A stretch of DNA of 64,000 bases from Deinococcus malanensis (GTDB lineage: Bacteria; Deinococcota; Deinococci; Deinococcales; Deinococcaceae), in assembly GCF_014647655.1 (NCBI RefSeq), contig NZ_BMPP01000017.1:1-64000 (forward strand). Reading direction: 5' to 3'. The position numbers were made by a program, and so were the translations under genes. Under the pieces are notes generated by a model. It saw nothing but the letters and a program-made list of their open reading frames with translations, made no database searches and was not told where the DNA came from. Positions 1-10,840 of this stretch are shown here, piece by piece (the first letter of the stretch is position 1; each line of letters opens with the position of its first letter).

Positions 1-126
1 TCTCTTCGCTCTTCACTCTCGTTGTCATGCGTCGCGCCTCAACCGAGGCTCAGAAAAGATACAGGCCTACAACCATTCTGTCAACTCCCTGCACTTGGCC
101 CGGAGTTGGGGAAGTGGGAGAGCCAC

Positions 127-825
127 ATGGTAGCCTCGCTCATGCAGCTGAATGTGGTGTTTTTTGCCCGCCTCAAACGGGAAATCGGCGCCGAGCACTT
201 GAGCCTGGAGGTCCGGGAAGGAATGGATGTCCGCGCTCTTGCCCGGGTGGTCGAGGAACAGTGCGGCCTCAGTCTGAAGGGCTGCATGGTGGCCGTAAAC
301 GAGACTTACGCGACGCCCGAGCAACTCTTGAAGGAAGGAGATGAAGTGGCCTTTCTTCCTCCAGTTGCAGGCGGTGCCGCTGACGCCGGTTCCGATACGC
401 ACTGTGCTCTCGTCGCGACTCCCCTGCAGTTGAACGACGCCGACGCGTTTCTTGTCCGCCCTGAGTGCGGGGCGCAGGCCTACTTTGTGGGAACCGTACG
501 GAGTCCGAACCAGGGCCGTGAGGTGGCGTACATCGACTATGAGGGCTATGAGGCCTTGGCCCATAAGGTCATGCACGATGCGGCGCAGGCAGCCCGACGA
601 AGACACGGAGCTCTACGTATCTATATCGAGCACCGCGTCGGCCGGCTTGGCCCTGGAAAGGCCAGCATCCTGATTGGTGTGGCAAGCGCACACCGCCGAG
701 CTGCCTTGGAAGCCTGCGACTTTCTGATAGAGCATCTGAAAGTTCACGTGCCGGTCTGGAAATACGAAAAGGACGAGGATGGCGAACACTGGGTAGACGG
801 CCAGACCGCTCACCCCACCCTGTAG
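127..825 (+). CDS. MoaD-MoaE fusion, molybdopterin synthase
   Basis: Molybdopterin synthase with both subunits in one chain; it converts cyclic pyranopterin monophosphate to molybdopterin using the sulfur of a MoaD thiocarboxylate. Residues 1-83 are an ubiquitin-like MoaD domain ending in the Gly82-Gly83 pair that must carry the thiocarboxylate. The remainder is MoaE, with the conserved VWKYE lysine segment and the GEHWVDG end. The start at 127 follows GGGAG at 116-120; the upstream in-frame extension to 22 has no MoaD homology. In separate MoaD the second Gly is C-terminal, so this fusion must be cut after Gly83 or use another mechanism; the M. tuberculosis MoaX fusion is known to be processed. 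MobA of the same pathway lies at 56491-57096. Confidence 0.93.
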   Translation: MVASLMQLNVVFFARLKREIGAEHLSLEVREGMDVRALARVVEEQCGLSLKGCMVAVNETYATPEQLLKEGDEVAFLPPVAGGAADAGSDTHCALVATPLQLNDADAFLVRPECGAQAYFVGTVRSPNQGREVAYIDYEGYEALAHKVMHDAAQAARRRHGALRIYIEHRVGRLGPGKASILIGVASAHRRAALEACDFLIEHLKVHVPVWKYEKDEDGEHWVDGQTAHPTL

Positions 826-904
826 GGCGCGCTCGCACCCGATGCACACCAGGACAAAGCCCGGTGTCTGGCTCTCCACCCAAGTCGGGGCTTGCCACCA
901 GCTG

Positions 905-1606
905 CTAACGGCCGCGCTGCTCTTTTAACAGGGTGTAATTGGTGGGTGGACCATGCTGACGAGCGTGTGCTTCGAAAGCCAGATAGTACCGGCCGGCCAG
1001 AATGATCATCAGGGTAACTACTGTACCCAGAGCCAGCAGCATTGGCAGACCTTCGGCACCACTGAGAATGCCGTTGAAGACGAAATGAAGGATGATGCTG
1101 AGCACTACACCCTGGACCACCCACCACCGACCCCTCGCCCAGTGCAGACCACCCAGGGCGTACCCCTGTGGAGCACTGAACAGGGCATGCGCCAGTGTGG
1201 TGAACAGGGCGTGCCAGGTGGCAGCCGGTGTTCCGAAACCCAGCGTGTAGGTGACGTTTTCCATCAGAGCGAAGCCCAGCGCAGCGGTGACGGCGTACAC
1301 CAGTCCGTCCATCGGCTCATCAAACGACACTTCGGTGACCGCAGTCGTAGCTGCCAGGAATTTGCTGCCCTCCTCGATCACAGCCGTCAGAAGAGCCAGC
1401 AGCAGGATCACCAGGGGAAGCGGGGAATGCAGCACCCGGCCCAGGCTGGCTTCGAAGGCCGCAGCGACCAGCCATGCAAAGGCGCCCCAGGCGAAGGTAC
1501 GCGCCAGCAGCCAGAGCGGTTCAGGGTGACGGTCGCGCCGGACGAAAAACCACAGCCACCCGAAGGTCAGCGTGACGGTGATCAGTAGCGGAACCAGCAG
1601 CGGCAT
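905..1606 (-). CDS. PrsW-type intramembrane protease
   Basis: Polytopic membrane protein of 233 aa in the PrsW/CPBP glutamic protease group, which in Bacillus cleaves an anti-sigma factor within the membrane. Several hydrophobic segments are visible, and the diagnostic motifs are in order: E78-E79-x-x-K, then M-E116-N117, a HALF stretch, and a late H-x-x-F-N. The start codon lies one base after the ruvC stop, so the gene is very probably cotranscribed and translationally coupled with ruvC. The substrate is unknown; no anti-sigma factor is nearby. Confidence 0.85.
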   Translation of the reverse strand: MPLLVPLLITVTLTFGWLWFFVRRDRHPEPLWLLARTFAWGAFAWLVAAAFEASLGRVLHSPLPLVILLLALLTAVIEEGSKFLAATTAVTEVSFDEPMDGLVYAVTAALGFALMENVTYTLGFGTPAATWHALFTTLAHALFSAPQGYALGGLHWARGRWWVVQGVVLSIILHFVFNGILSGAEGLPMLLALGTVVTLMIILAGRYYLAFEAHARQHGPPTNYTLLKEQRGR

Positions 1607-1607
1607 C

Positions 1608-2105
1608 TCAGACGCGCGCCAGACGTGCGGCCGTTTGCATCGGCTGGTGGGCCAGATGGGTCAGCGCCAGCGCCAGCGCATCGGCGGCGTGGTTGTTGAA
1701 CAGCTCGCGCACCCCCAGGCTGGCCTTGACCATATAGATCACCTGCTCCTTCTCCGCCCGGCCGGTGCCCACCAGGGCCTTTTTGACCTGCATGGGACCA
1801 TAGGAATGAATGGGCACGCCAGCCTGCGCGCAGGCCAGCTGCACCACGCCAAACGCCTGGCCCACCTTGAAGGCCACGTCGGCCTGACGGCGAAGAATCT
1901 GGTCCTCGATGGCCACGGCGTCAGGCTGATATTCGGCAATCAGCCGGGTCACTTCCTCATGGATATATTGCAGGCGGCGGGGCATCACCCAGGCGCTTTC
2001 AGTGGTCAGACAGACATGATGCAGGTGCCGGGCCTTGCGGATATCTCCGTCTACCAAGCCCAGGCCCAGGTTTGCCAGGCCAGGATCAATGCCAAGCACA
2101 ATCAT
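1608..2105 (-). CDS. ruvC: Holliday junction resolvase RuvC
   Basis: 165-aa endonuclease that resolves Holliday junctions together with RuvAB during recombinational repair. It opens with the RNase H-like IDPG motif (Asp7), followed by the acidic AIEDQ segment (Glu67) and a C-terminal HAADALALALTH motif with Asp142. His139 stands where E. coli has Asp138; a His at this place is known in Thermus RuvC, so activity is expected. A TATGCT -10 box at 2112-2117 ends 6 bases before the ATG and there is no ribosome binding site, which suggests a leaderless mRNA. It heads the ruvC-prsW pair. Confidence 0.95.
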   Translation of the reverse strand: MIVLGIDPGLANLGLGLVDGDIRKARHLHHVCLTTESAWVMPRRLQYIHEEVTRLIAEYQPDAVAIEDQILRRQADVAFKVGQAFGVVQLACAQAGVPIHSYGPMQVKKALVGTGRAEKEQVIYMVKASLGVRELFNNHAADALALALTHLAHQPMQTAARLARV

Positions 2106-2111
2106 GCCGTC

Positions 2112-2117
2112 AGCATA
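2112..2117 (-). promoter_or_regulatory. Leaderless -10 box of ruvC
   Basis: TATGCT read on the minus strand, with 6 bases to the ruvC ATG. No Shine-Dalgarno sequence lies between. Confidence 0.6.
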
Positions 2118-2150
2118 CGCGAGCCATGCAGGACAGCAGTGACCCCACAG

Positions 2151-2189
2151 AAAAAAAGCTGCGGAACTGGAGGGCCGGTTCCGCAGCTT
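2151..2189 (-). terminator. Intrinsic terminator of the peptide ABC operon
   Basis: Arms 2156-2167 and 2178-2189 pair perfectly for 12 bp and extend inward by three more pairs (one G-U) around a 4-base loop. On the minus strand the hairpin is followed by a run of seven T (2157-2151). It lies 23 bases after the permease stop and insulates ruvC from the transporter operon. Confidence 0.9.
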
Positions 2190-2212
2190 CCCAACCCTTT
2201 ACATACTTTCTT

Positions 2213-3139
2213 TTACAGGCGACTCTTGGGATCGAAGGCGTCACGCAGCCCGTCACCCAGGAAATTGAAGGCCAGCACAGTAATCAGAATGGCTAGACCA
2301 GGGTATAGGGCCAGATAGGGGTGCTCCAGCACCACCTCATTTGCTCTGGACAGCATGTTGCCCCAGGTGGACACAGGCGGCTGAATGCCGAAACCCAGGA
2401 ATGACAACGCTGCCTCCCCAAGAATCGCACCACCCACCGCCAGGGTCCCGTTGACGATGATCACACCCATGATGTTGGGGGCGAGGTGACGGAACATGAT
2501 GCGGCCACTGCGCGCCCCCAGGGCGCGGGCAGCGTCCACGTATTCCAGGTTCTTGAGCTTCAGCACCTCGCCGCGGACCAGCCGGGCCGTGCCCATCCAG
2601 CCGAAGAAGGTAAACAGGCCTACCACAATAAAGACACTGGCATTCGGGTTCTGGCGCAGGGCCGTGATGGCGGGCGCGTCGCTGGCCAGCAGCAGTCCAC
2701 TGATCGTGAGCAGCATGGGCAGCTCCGGAATCGACAGCATGATCTCGATAAAGCGGCTGATCACGGTATCGACGCGCCCACTCAGAAACCCGGCCAGCAG
2801 GCCCATCAGGGTGCCCAACGCGATGCTGAAAAGAGCGACGATGAAGCCCACGATCAGGCTGACCCGGCTGCCATAGACGATGCGCGACAGCAGGTCGCGG
2901 CCCAATTCATCCTGGCCCAGCAGGTGCTTTGCGCTGGGGGGGCTGTAAAACCCCAGCATGTCCTGCTTGTTGGGATCGTAGGGAGCAATCCACGGTGCAA
3001 AGACTGCCATGATCACCAGCAGCACGATGACCACGAGGCTCACCATGGCAGCCTTGTGCCTGCGCAGGCGGCGAGCGGCAATATGAATGGTCGAACGGCT
3101 CCGGGCGGGTTTGGGAAGAGCGGTGATAACAGTGGTCAT
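2213..3139 (-). CDS. Peptide ABC transporter permease, DppC type
   Basis: 308-aa inner-membrane permease of a dipeptide/oligopeptide ABC importer. It has a short cytoplasmic N-terminus with the RRLRRHKAAMV lead typical of DppC/OppC, a first membrane helix, then the FSPPSAKHLLG-like periplasmic stretch and five more helices. The coupling EAA-type loop (AARALGARSGRIMFRHLAPN) is clear. The start at 3139 was chosen over the upstream in-frame Met at 3175 because GTGAGGA lies just before it and the upstream part overlaps the preceding gene. It is the third gene of the SBP-permease-permease operon; no ATPase genes follow, so dppD/dppF must be elsewhere. Confidence 0.92.
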   Translation of the reverse strand: MTTVITALPKPARSRSTIHIAARRLRRHKAAMVSLVVIVLLVIMAVFAPWIAPYDPNKQDMLGFYSPPSAKHLLGQDELGRDLLSRIVYGSRVSLIVGFIVALFSIALGTLMGLLAGFLSGRVDTVISRFIEIMLSIPELPMLLTISGLLLASDAPAITALRQNPNASVFIVVGLFTFFGWMGTARLVRGEVLKLKNLEYVDAARALGARSGRIMFRHLAPNIMGVIIVNGTLAVGGAILGEAALSFLGFGIQPPVSTWGNMLSRANEVVLEHPYLALYPGLAILITVLAFNFLGDGLRDAFDPKSRL

Positions 3140-3149
3140 AAACAGGTCC

Positions 3150-4145
3150 TCACGAGTACCGCACGCGCGGGTCAATCAGACCGTAAGCCAGGTCGGTCAG
3201 CAGTTGAAACATCACGGTCAGCAGCGCCAGCAGCATCAGACAGACCATCACCACATTGAAGTCCTTACTGACCAGGGCGTCCAGAATGGCCTTGCCCATC
3301 CCCGGCCAGGAAAAGACGTTCTCGGTAATCACGGCCCCGCCGAACAGGCCGGGAATTGCCAGGCCCATCAGGGTGACAATGGGAGTCACAGCGTTGCGCA
3401 GGGCGTGTTTGTACAGCACCCGGCGGTCGGCCAGACCCTTGGCGCGCGCGGTGCGTACGTAATCCTGCGTCAGGGTTTCGAGCATATTGGCCCGCATGAA
3501 GCGCAAGGTCACCGCAATCTCGCGCAGCATCAGAATCAGCAGCGGAAGCAGCAGGTATTTGATCTTGTCCAGCGTGACGGCCCACCATCCGGCGTCGGCG
3601 GGCAGGTCGCCGCCCAGACCGCCCGGCGGCAGCCCCACCAGCCCACCAGTGGCTTGGGGAAGGAAGATGGCGAAGAAATACATCGCCAGTGCGCCAATCC
3701 AGAACACAGGAGCGCTGACGGCCACAAAGGCAAAAAAGGTCAGTGCGTAATCCAGCACGGAATACTGGCGCACAGCGCTGAAGATCCCCAGCGGCACGGC
3801 AATCAGGGTGCTGAGAATCAGGGCGGGCACCGTCAGTAGCAGGGTGTTGGGCAGGCGGTTCTGAAAGACAAAGTCGAGCGCCGGGATGCCATGGTCCTGC
3901 GAATACCCGAAGTTTCCGGTCAGGGCTTCTTTCAGCCAGAAAAAATAGCGGGTGTACCAGGGCTGGTCCAGGCCATAGGCGGCCTTCAGACGGGCAATAT
4001 CTTCGGGAGTGATGTTGCTGTTGCCGAATGCCAGCTGGTCCACGGGGTCGCCGGGTTGCATGGCGGTAAGCATGAAAATCAGCAGGCTGATGATGAACAG
4101 CAGCGGAATCATCTGAATGACGCGGCGCAAGGCGTAGGTTCCCAT
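3150..4145 (-). CDS. Peptide ABC transporter permease, DppB type
   Basis: 331-aa inner-membrane permease pairing with the downstream DppC-like protein. It begins with the family-typical [17 protein letters not shown] segment, has about six membrane helices, and carries an EAA-type coupling loop ([19 protein letters not shown]) near residue 235. The start at 4145 is supported by CGAGGA about 7 bases upstream; the in-frame extension to 4298 has no membrane-protein character. It follows the solute-binding gene after a 121-base spacer containing a stem-loop, and ends 10 bases before the next permease. Confidence 0.92.
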   Translation of the reverse strand: MGTYALRRVIQMIPLLFIISLLIFMLTAMQPGDPVDQLAFGNSNITPEDIARLKAAYGLDQPWYTRYFFWLKEALTGNFGYSQDHGIPALDFVFQNRLPNTLLLTVPALILSTLIAVPLGIFSAVRQYSVLDYALTFFAFVAVSAPVFWIGALAMYFFAIFLPQATGGLVGLPPGGLGGDLPADAGWWAVTLDKIKYLLLPLLILMLREIAVTLRFMRANMLETLTQDYVRTARAKGLADRRVLYKHALRNAVTPIVTLMGLAIPGLFGGAVITENVFSWPGMGKAILDALVSKDFNVVMVCLMLLALLTVMFQLLTDLAYGLIDPRVRYS

Positions 4146-4185
4146 AACGTTCCTCGGGGGTAAGGGCCGCAGCCCAAAAACGAAA

Positions 4186-4224
4186 CGGGAAGCATCGCCA
4201 GAGTGGCAGCGCTTCCCGCTCTGG
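4186..4224 (-). other. Intercistronic stem-loops between binding protein and permease
   Basis: An 8-bp perfect stem (4186-4193 with 4211-4218) overlaps an alternative 6-bp stem (4198-4203 with 4219-4224), so only one can form. There is no U-run, which argues against a terminator. By analogy with malE-malF type spacers, such a structure could block 3' decay so that binding-protein mRNA exceeds permease mRNA; this role is inference. Confidence 0.6.
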
Positions 4225-4266
4225 TGGGCCGGGGACGCCAGAAGCGCCTGACCCGGCTCTACCGGA

Positions 4267-6024
4267 TTACTTCTGCTTGTACTCCTCGGCCGCCCCACGG
4301 CTGGCCCAGCCGATCTTGGCCGCGTTCCAGCTGGGGTACAGAGTGTAGGCGCTGAAGGTGTAGTTCATCAGACCTGGCACCTTGGTGTACACGTTCACGC
4401 GGTAATACAGCGGCAGCGCGGGCACTTCGCTGTTCCAGATGGTCTGCATGCGGTCAAAAAGCTTGATCCGGTCACCGAGGTTGAATTCCACCTGGGCCTG
4501 CTTGTGCAGCCTGTTGAACTCGGCGTTATTCCAGCCCGCGTTGTTCTGGCCGGCGTAGCCGTTGGCGGCAGTGGGGATGCCCTCACCCTTGAACAGATTG
4601 CCCTCTTCAAAAATGGGGTTGCCGGTCCAGGCATACATGGCCATGTCCCACTTGCCACTCTCGCCTTTGCTCAGGAAGTCTGGCCCGAACAGCACGCTGG
4701 AGGGGAAGTTCTGAATGTTCACCTGCACGCCGACCTGTTTCCACTGGGCCTGCAGAATCTGCTGCACGCGCTCGCGCACCGTGTTGCCAGCCGTGGTCGA
4801 GAAATTCAGGCTGAGCTTCTTGCCCCCCTTCTGCAGAATGCCATCAGGACCGGGGGTCCAGCCCAGGGCCGCGAACAGCTGCCTGGCACGGGCGGGGTTG
4901 TGGTTGTAGTCGTTGACGTCCTTCTTGTACAGCTTGCTGATGGGGTTGACCCAGCTGTTGGACACTGCCTGACGGCCTTGGAACAGTGCCTTGGTCAGGG
5001 CGCCGCGGTCAATGGCGTACAGCAGCGCCTGGCGCATGCGGGGGTCGTCCATGTCCATGTCCTTGGCCTTCTGACCGCGCGTATTGATGTCGATGTGCTC
5101 CCACACCGCGCCGGGCACAAAGTAGGTCTTGTACTTGCCTCGTTCCGTCCTGGTGAGGTCCACGCCCTGATCAAAGGTCAGGCCCACCGCACTGACGGCG
5201 TCAAGCTGACCGGACAGAATATTTACCTTCAGGGTATTGGTGTTGGGAATAAAACGGTAGGTAACGTTCTGGATATACCTGTCCTGATTCTTGGGGTGCA
5301 GCCAGTAATTGGGGTTGCGGGTCAGGGTCAGTCTGTTGCCGCTGCGCCACGCCGTGGCCTTGAAGGGCCCGGCCACGACTTTGGGCAGGTTGCGCGCCGT
5401 GGTGTAGGCACCAATGAATTTCTTCCACTCTTCGTTGACGACCTTGGCGTCTTTGTCGTTTTTCGTCTTGGCGTCAAAGGCGTTCCAGGCCGCGCCCATG
5501 ACATGGCTGGGCGCCAGTCCCGGGCTGTTCTGATCGGCAAAGAGGTAGGGCGGCTCATAGGTGATGGTGAAGGTGTCGGCGTCGCTGGCGGTGATCTTGG
5601 CGCGGTTCCAGGGCGAGCGGTCCGGCACCGGAACACGGTCGTCATTGACCAGTCTGAGCCAGAACTGAAAGTCCGCCACCTTGATGGGCGCGCCGTCGCT
5701 CCACTTGGCTTCCTTGCGGATCGAGTAGGTCACCGAATTGCGTACCACGTCGCCCGCAGCGTTTTTCACGACCTTGTAGTCGCCGTTGGCAATGCTGGGC
5801 ACCCGGGTGGCAATGTCGGCGTAGGGTTCACCGTCGTCATCCAGGCCGATCAGGCTAGCGCCCATGTAGCCGTTGATCTCGCTGGTAATGGCCAGGTTGT
5901 TCGTGTTCCACGGATCGTAGATGTTTGGCGGCTCCTGCGAGGTGCCAATCACCAGACTGTTGTTGGATGGGCCAGCCAGAGCTGCGCCAAGCATGAATGC
6001 GGTCAGGGCCAAGGTCTTCTTCAC
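4267..6024 (-). CDS. Peptide ABC transporter substrate-binding protein
   Basis: 585-aa extracytoplasmic solute-binding protein of family 5 (DppA/OppA type), delivering peptides to the two permeases downstream. It begins with a signal peptide ([17 protein letters not shown]) that has no lipobox Cys. It then shows SBP_bac_5 features: [16 protein letters not shown] near the N-terminus, a W-x-D-G segment before the substrate cleft ([10 protein letters not shown]), and [15 protein letters not shown] in the middle. The GTG start at 6024 was chosen because GGAGG lies 5 bases upstream; an in-frame ATG at 6048 would place this site inside the gene. First gene of the operon, with a strong promoter at 6082-6109. 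Confidence 0.93.
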   Translation of the reverse strand: MKKTLALTAFMLGAALAGPSNNSLVIGTSQEPPNIYDPWNTNNLAITSEINGYMGASLIGLDDDGEPYADIATRVPSIANGDYKVVKNAAGDVVRNSVTYSIRKEAKWSDGAPIKVADFQFWLRLVNDDRVPVPDRSPWNRAKITASDADTFTITYEPPYLFADQNSPGLAPSHVMGAAWNAFDAKTKNDKDAKVVNEEWKKFIGAYTTARNLPKVVAGPFKATAWRSGNRLTLTRNPNYWLHPKNQDRYIQNVTYRFIPNTNTLKVNILSGQLDAVSAVGLTFDQGVDLTRTERGKYKTYFVPGAVWEHIDINTRGQKAKDMDMDDPRMRQALLYAIDRGALTKALFQGRQAVSNSWVNPISKLYKKDVNDYNHNPARARQLFAALGWTPGPDGILQKGGKKLSLNFSTTAGNTVRERVQQILQAQWKQVGVQVNIQNFPSSVLFGPDFLSKGESGKWDMAMYAWTGNPIFEEGNLFKGEGIPTAANGYAGQNNAGWNNAEFNRLHKQAQVEFNLGDRIKLFDRMQTIWNSEVPALPLYYRVNVYTKVPGLMNYTFSAYTLYPSWNAAKIGWASRGAAEEYKQK

Positions 6025-6081
6025 ATGAGCCTCCAAAATGATGGGCAATGCTGCTCCCCATTACCTTTTTTGATGAAGGTC

Positions 6082-6109
6082 AGTATAAGGCCTGCCGGAA
6101 TTCCGTCAA
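6082..6109 (-). promoter_or_regulatory. Sigma70-like promoter of the peptide ABC operon
   Basis: On the minus strand: -35 TTGACG (6109-6104), a 16-base spacer and -10 TATACT (6087-6082). Expected start is near 6075, giving a leader of about 50 bases with the GGAGG site. This is one of the best promoter matches in the window. Confidence 0.82.
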
Positions 6110-6308
6110 CACATTTTCACGAATGGGTGTACCAACACCCCCTCTGAACGGTTCTCGCACCGTCATGAAATCAGTGCCGTTGCACTGAGCCATTCGGACG
6201 ACGACAGGGAGTTCAGCACAGAGTGCAGCAACAGGCAGCCATAATGGCGCCTGTTCAGCATCCAGCAGCACAAGAGCAGCCTTATGCACCAGCGCTGGAT
6301 TACACAAG
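6110..6308. promoter_or_regulatory. Upstream region with two perfect palindromes
   Basis: No gene is seen here. Two perfect inverted repeats stand upstream of the transporter promoter: GGGTGT / ACACCC with a 4-base centre (6125-6140), and TCAGTGC / GCACTGA with a 4-base centre (6171-6188). The first begins 15 bases upstream of the -35 box. They have the size of regulator operators; no regulator family can be named. Confidence 0.45.
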
Positions 6309-6333
6309 AAAAAAGGCCGAGTTGGACTCGACC
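6309..6333 (-). terminator. Intrinsic terminator of the Fe-S carrier gene
   Basis: An 8-bp stem with a 5-base loop (6314-6333), followed on the minus strand by six T. It lies 25 bases after the stop of the A-type carrier gene. Confidence 0.85.
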
Positions 6334-6357
6334 TCTGGACAGACATGGATAAAAAGA

Positions 6358-6780
6358 TCAGTGGCTGGCGCAACCGCCGCTGCCCTCACCATCAGGCGAC
6401 TGGGCGCCGTCGGTGCGGAACGAGTGGCCACAGCCACACGAAGAGGTCGCATTGGGATTGTTCACGGTAAAGCCGCCGCCCATCATGTTCTCGACAAAAT
6501 CCACTTCGCAACCTCGCAGCAGGTCGATGCTCATACGGTCGACCAGCAGCTTGACGCCACGGTCCATCACGATGGTATCGCCTTCAAGTTCGCGGTCGTC
6601 GATGGCCATGCCGTACTGGTAACCGCTGCAGCCGCCACTTTTAATAAACACGCGCACGCCGGCATTTTCCTTGCCGCTGCTTTGCAGAATGCCCAGAGCC
6701 TTCTGAGCGCCAAATTCACTGATGCGGATGTCCTTGTGCAGGGCCTCGCCGCTGTTGTCGGTGGGAAAGGTCGCAGTCAT
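6358..6780 (-). CDS. A-type Fe-S cluster carrier (IscA/ErpA/SufA family)
   Basis: 140-aa HesB-like protein that accepts and transfers Fe-S clusters to apo-enzymes. The three ligand cysteines of the family are present: Cys51 in SGGCSGYQY and Cys115/Cys117 in SSCGCGHSF. The core ends near residue 122; a short Gly/Ser-rich tail with one extra Cys follows and is not part of the usual family. A TGT-TAGGCT extended -10 box (6787-6795) stands 6 bases before the ATG, so the mRNA is probably leaderless. Monocistronic, with its own terminator. The ErpA, IscA and SufA subfamilies cannot be separated by eye. Confidence 0.92.
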   Translation of the reverse strand: MTATFPTDNSGEALHKDIRISEFGAQKALGILQSSGKENAGVRVFIKSGGCSGYQYGMAIDDRELEGDTIVMDRGVKLLVDRMSIDLLRGCEVDFVENMMGGGFTVNNPNATSSCGCGHSFRTDGAQSPDGEGSGGCASH

Positions 6781-6786
6781 GCGTGA

Positions 6787-6795
6787 AGCCTAACA
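6787..6795 (-). promoter_or_regulatory. Extended -10 box of the Fe-S carrier gene
   Basis: TGT followed by TAGGCT on the minus strand, 6 bases before the ATG; no Shine-Dalgarno sequence. Confidence 0.6.
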
Positions 6796-6901
6796 CCATT
6801 GGCGCAACACAATCGTGCCTTTTTGGCACTTTTGCCGCATGGCATGGGCCCCTGTTCAGTCAGCGTCTTTGAGACACTGTTACATTCCTTGAGTGTGTTC
6901 G

Positions 6902-6910
6902 TGTTAAGAT
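6902..6910 (+). promoter_or_regulatory. Extended -10 box of the 82-aa protein gene
   Basis: TGT plus TAAGAT, with 7 bases to the ATG at 6918; a leaderless transcript is expected. Confidence 0.65.
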
Positions 6911-6917
6911 AAAAGAC

Positions 6918-7166
6918 ATGACGAACCCCTATGCCGAGTGGTTCGAGCAGCTTCGCGCCGAGTATGGTGAGCAGCTCGGGTCCATGCCATTGCCCGAAGG
7001 GCTGCCGGAACACCTGCGGGCCCTGATTGACCAGCACGACGAAGAGGCCATTCAGTTCATGATCAAGCTGGCCTGGCAGTTCGGCGCGCAGGTTGGTTAT
7101 GCTGCCGGTAGCCGTCAGGGCGCAGCCCCCACCCCTTCCCCACGAACAGGCCGCGTTCAGGCCTGA
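6918..7166 (+). CDS. Small acidic protein of unknown function
   Basis: 82 aa, not assigned to a family. It begins MTNPYAEWFEQLRAEYG and is mostly predicted helix to about residue 64 (amphipathic Leu/Ala/Glu pattern), followed by a flexible Ala/Pro/Ser/Arg tail. No membrane segment or Cys. The gene is convincing because it is framed by a good -10 box 7 bases before the ATG and by a canonical terminator 23 bases after the stop. It is transcribed divergently from the Fe-S carrier gene. Function unknown. Confidence 0.8.
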   Translation: MTNPYAEWFEQLRAEYGEQLGSMPLPEGLPEHLRALIDQHDEEAIQFMIKLAWQFGAQVGYAAGSRQGAAPTPSPRTGRVQA

Positions 7167-7188
7167 ACCTCAACCCGCGCAAAGTTCA

Positions 7189-7218
7189 CCGTCACCCGTA
7201 GATAGGTGGCGGTTTTTT
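7189..7218 (+). terminator. Intrinsic terminator after the 82-aa gene
   Basis: An 8-bp stem with one G-U pair (7189-7196 with 7205-7212), an 8-base loop and six T directly after. Confidence 0.9.
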
Positions 7219-7271
7219 CCCACATCGGTAGGTCGCTACCCTTAGTTCAACCCCGCGCATTTCACGAGTCC

Positions 7272-7466
7272 TCAGTGACCCTGGAAGCGCGGTGCGGCAT
7301 AGCACCCGATTTCTTCGTCCCCAGCAACAAGACCCCGGGCTGCCAGTTCTGCGAGCACCGACATGGCAAAAGCCTGCAGAGCTTCTGAGTCAGGTGCTGA
7401 AGATTGGCGGGCGTCCAGACGTAAGGCCCGCGCCTGCCGGGCAAGTTCAAGGGCCAGGTCATTCAT
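7272..7466 (-). CDS. Possible small helical protein
   Basis: 64-aa reading frame, unrecognised. It starts [20 protein letters not shown] and keeps an amphipathic helix pattern rich in Leu, Ala, Arg and Glu for 45 residues, unlike the Pro/Arg/Cys-rich translations of the other frames here. A TAGGCT -10-like box ends 6 bases before the ATG, the spacing seen at many genes in this window. No Shine-Dalgarno sequence and no family assignment, so it may also be spurious. Confidence 0.45.
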   Translation of the reverse strand: MNDLALELARQARALRLDARQSSAPDSEALQAFAMSVLAELAARGLVAGDEEIGCYAAPRFQGH

Positions 7467-7761
7467 CTGGTGAGCCTAATGTATTTCCTGCACTGCCCTG
7501 TAGCTGGGTCAGCTATGCCACGGCACCGCGCTGATAAGGCAGACAGGCGTCAACAGTGCTGGCTGTCAGGATTTCGGCACGTCGGTCATTGGGGCTGCAG
7601 CGCATCCGATGAAGTCCGGGTTGTTTGTGTTCAGGCCATCGCGGGATGGCTGAAGTTCTATGCCAAGGACGCGCCGTACCCAAAGGGACGCAGTTCAGCA
7701 AAGCCTTCGACAAGGGACATCAGCCAGAAAATTTGGAGAGCTTTTCGCCTGGACCGATCAC
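7467..7761. other. Intergenic region, nothing recognised
   Basis: Reading frames here (for example 7470-7820 on plus and 7513-7713 on minus) translate to Cys/Arg/Pro-rich sequences without a start signal or family resemblance. No repeat or RNA gene was seen. Confidence 0.4.
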
Positions 7762-7793
7762 AAAAAGAATCGCCCCGGCAAGCAGCCGGGGCG
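7762..7793 (-). terminator. Intrinsic terminator of the cytochrome bc operon
   Basis: A perfect 9-bp GC stem (7771-7779 with 7785-7793) and a 5-base loop, followed on the minus strand by ATTCTTTTT. It begins 16 bases after the cytochrome b stop. Confidence 0.9.
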
Positions 7794-7808
7794 GTCGGGT
7801 TTCAGACC

Positions 7809-9133
<1,325 letters not shown>

Positions 9134-9137
<4 letters not shown>

Positions 9138-9796
9138 CCGAGTTGCTCCTCCACCTCTTCCTTGCGTGCTTCCCAGGCCTCTTCACTGAAGGGGTAGGGG
9201 TGCTGCAGGAAGAAGTCGCCCACGACCAGATTCTCGCCTTCAAGCCGGACCGGCAGCTGCGCCAGCGGACGGGGGGGCGGCCCGCCGATGACCTTGCAAC
9301 CTTGTTTTGGATCATATTGGCCAGAATGGCAGGGACAATTCATCGTCCCAGGACGCTTGTCGTTATCACTGACCGAGCAGCCGGCGTGGGTACAGACGTC
9401 GCTGTATACGACGATCTCGCCGTCCACCGTGGCCTCCATATTGGTGGGCTCCTGGAGCTGTCCTTTCGGGAAGCGGTAGATCGCCAGAATGTTGTTGGGA
9501 TCACCCTTGCGGATAACGTTGTTGCCGTTCTCGTCCTTGCCCATGGGCCAGGCGCGGACCAGCTCGTCGCTGAGTTCGCTGGGGCGGATGGGCTGGCCTT
9601 CCTTGGTTTCCAGGGCGTGAACCAGGATATCGCCCTTGACAGGAGGCATCTTGTCGCGTGTCAGCCGGAACACCGGGTTGGCGGTGCCCAGCGCACTGAC
9701 CAGGCTGACCACGCCCACCGTCGCGGTCGTACCAACGGCCACGTTGATGAATTTGCGGCGTGTAATTTCGGGATCTTGTCGTCTGTAGCGGGTCAT
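9134..9796 (-). CDS. Rieske iron-sulfur subunit
   Basis: 220-aa Rieske protein of the quinol-cytochrome c reductase. The N-terminus carries a twin-arginine motif (ITRRKFINV, residues 11-19) before a hydrophobic anchor, as expected for Tat export of a folded [2Fe-2S] protein. Cluster box 1 is Cys135-Thr-His137 with Cys140, and box 2 is Cys154-Pro-Cys156-His157; Cys140 and Cys156 would form the family disulfide. GGAGAG lies before the ATG. Middle gene of the operon, 15 bases after the cytochrome c gene. Confidence 0.96.
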
Positions 9797-9811
9797 TTCA
9801 ATCTCTCCAAA

Positions 9812-10672
<861 letters not shown>

Positions 10673-10749
10673 GTTCCCTCTCCCTCATGCGTGAAGTGGC
10701 CTGTGTTCTTGCCTCGCGGCTTGGGGTCACAAACGGCCTAATCCCGGTC

Positions 10750-10758
10750 AGGATAGCA
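10750..10758 (-). promoter_or_regulatory. Probable extended -10 promoter of the bc operon
   Basis: TGC plus TATCCT on the minus strand, placing a transcript start near 10743 and a leader of about 70 bases containing the GTG start's ribosome binding site. The -35 box is weak. Confidence 0.5.
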
Positions 10759-10840
10759 CGCACCGGACCTGCGCCCAGCGCGTCCTTTCCGGTCCGCTGC
10801 AAGTCTTTCCGCAGCCTCTATCGTGCGCCTTACCGGGCGG

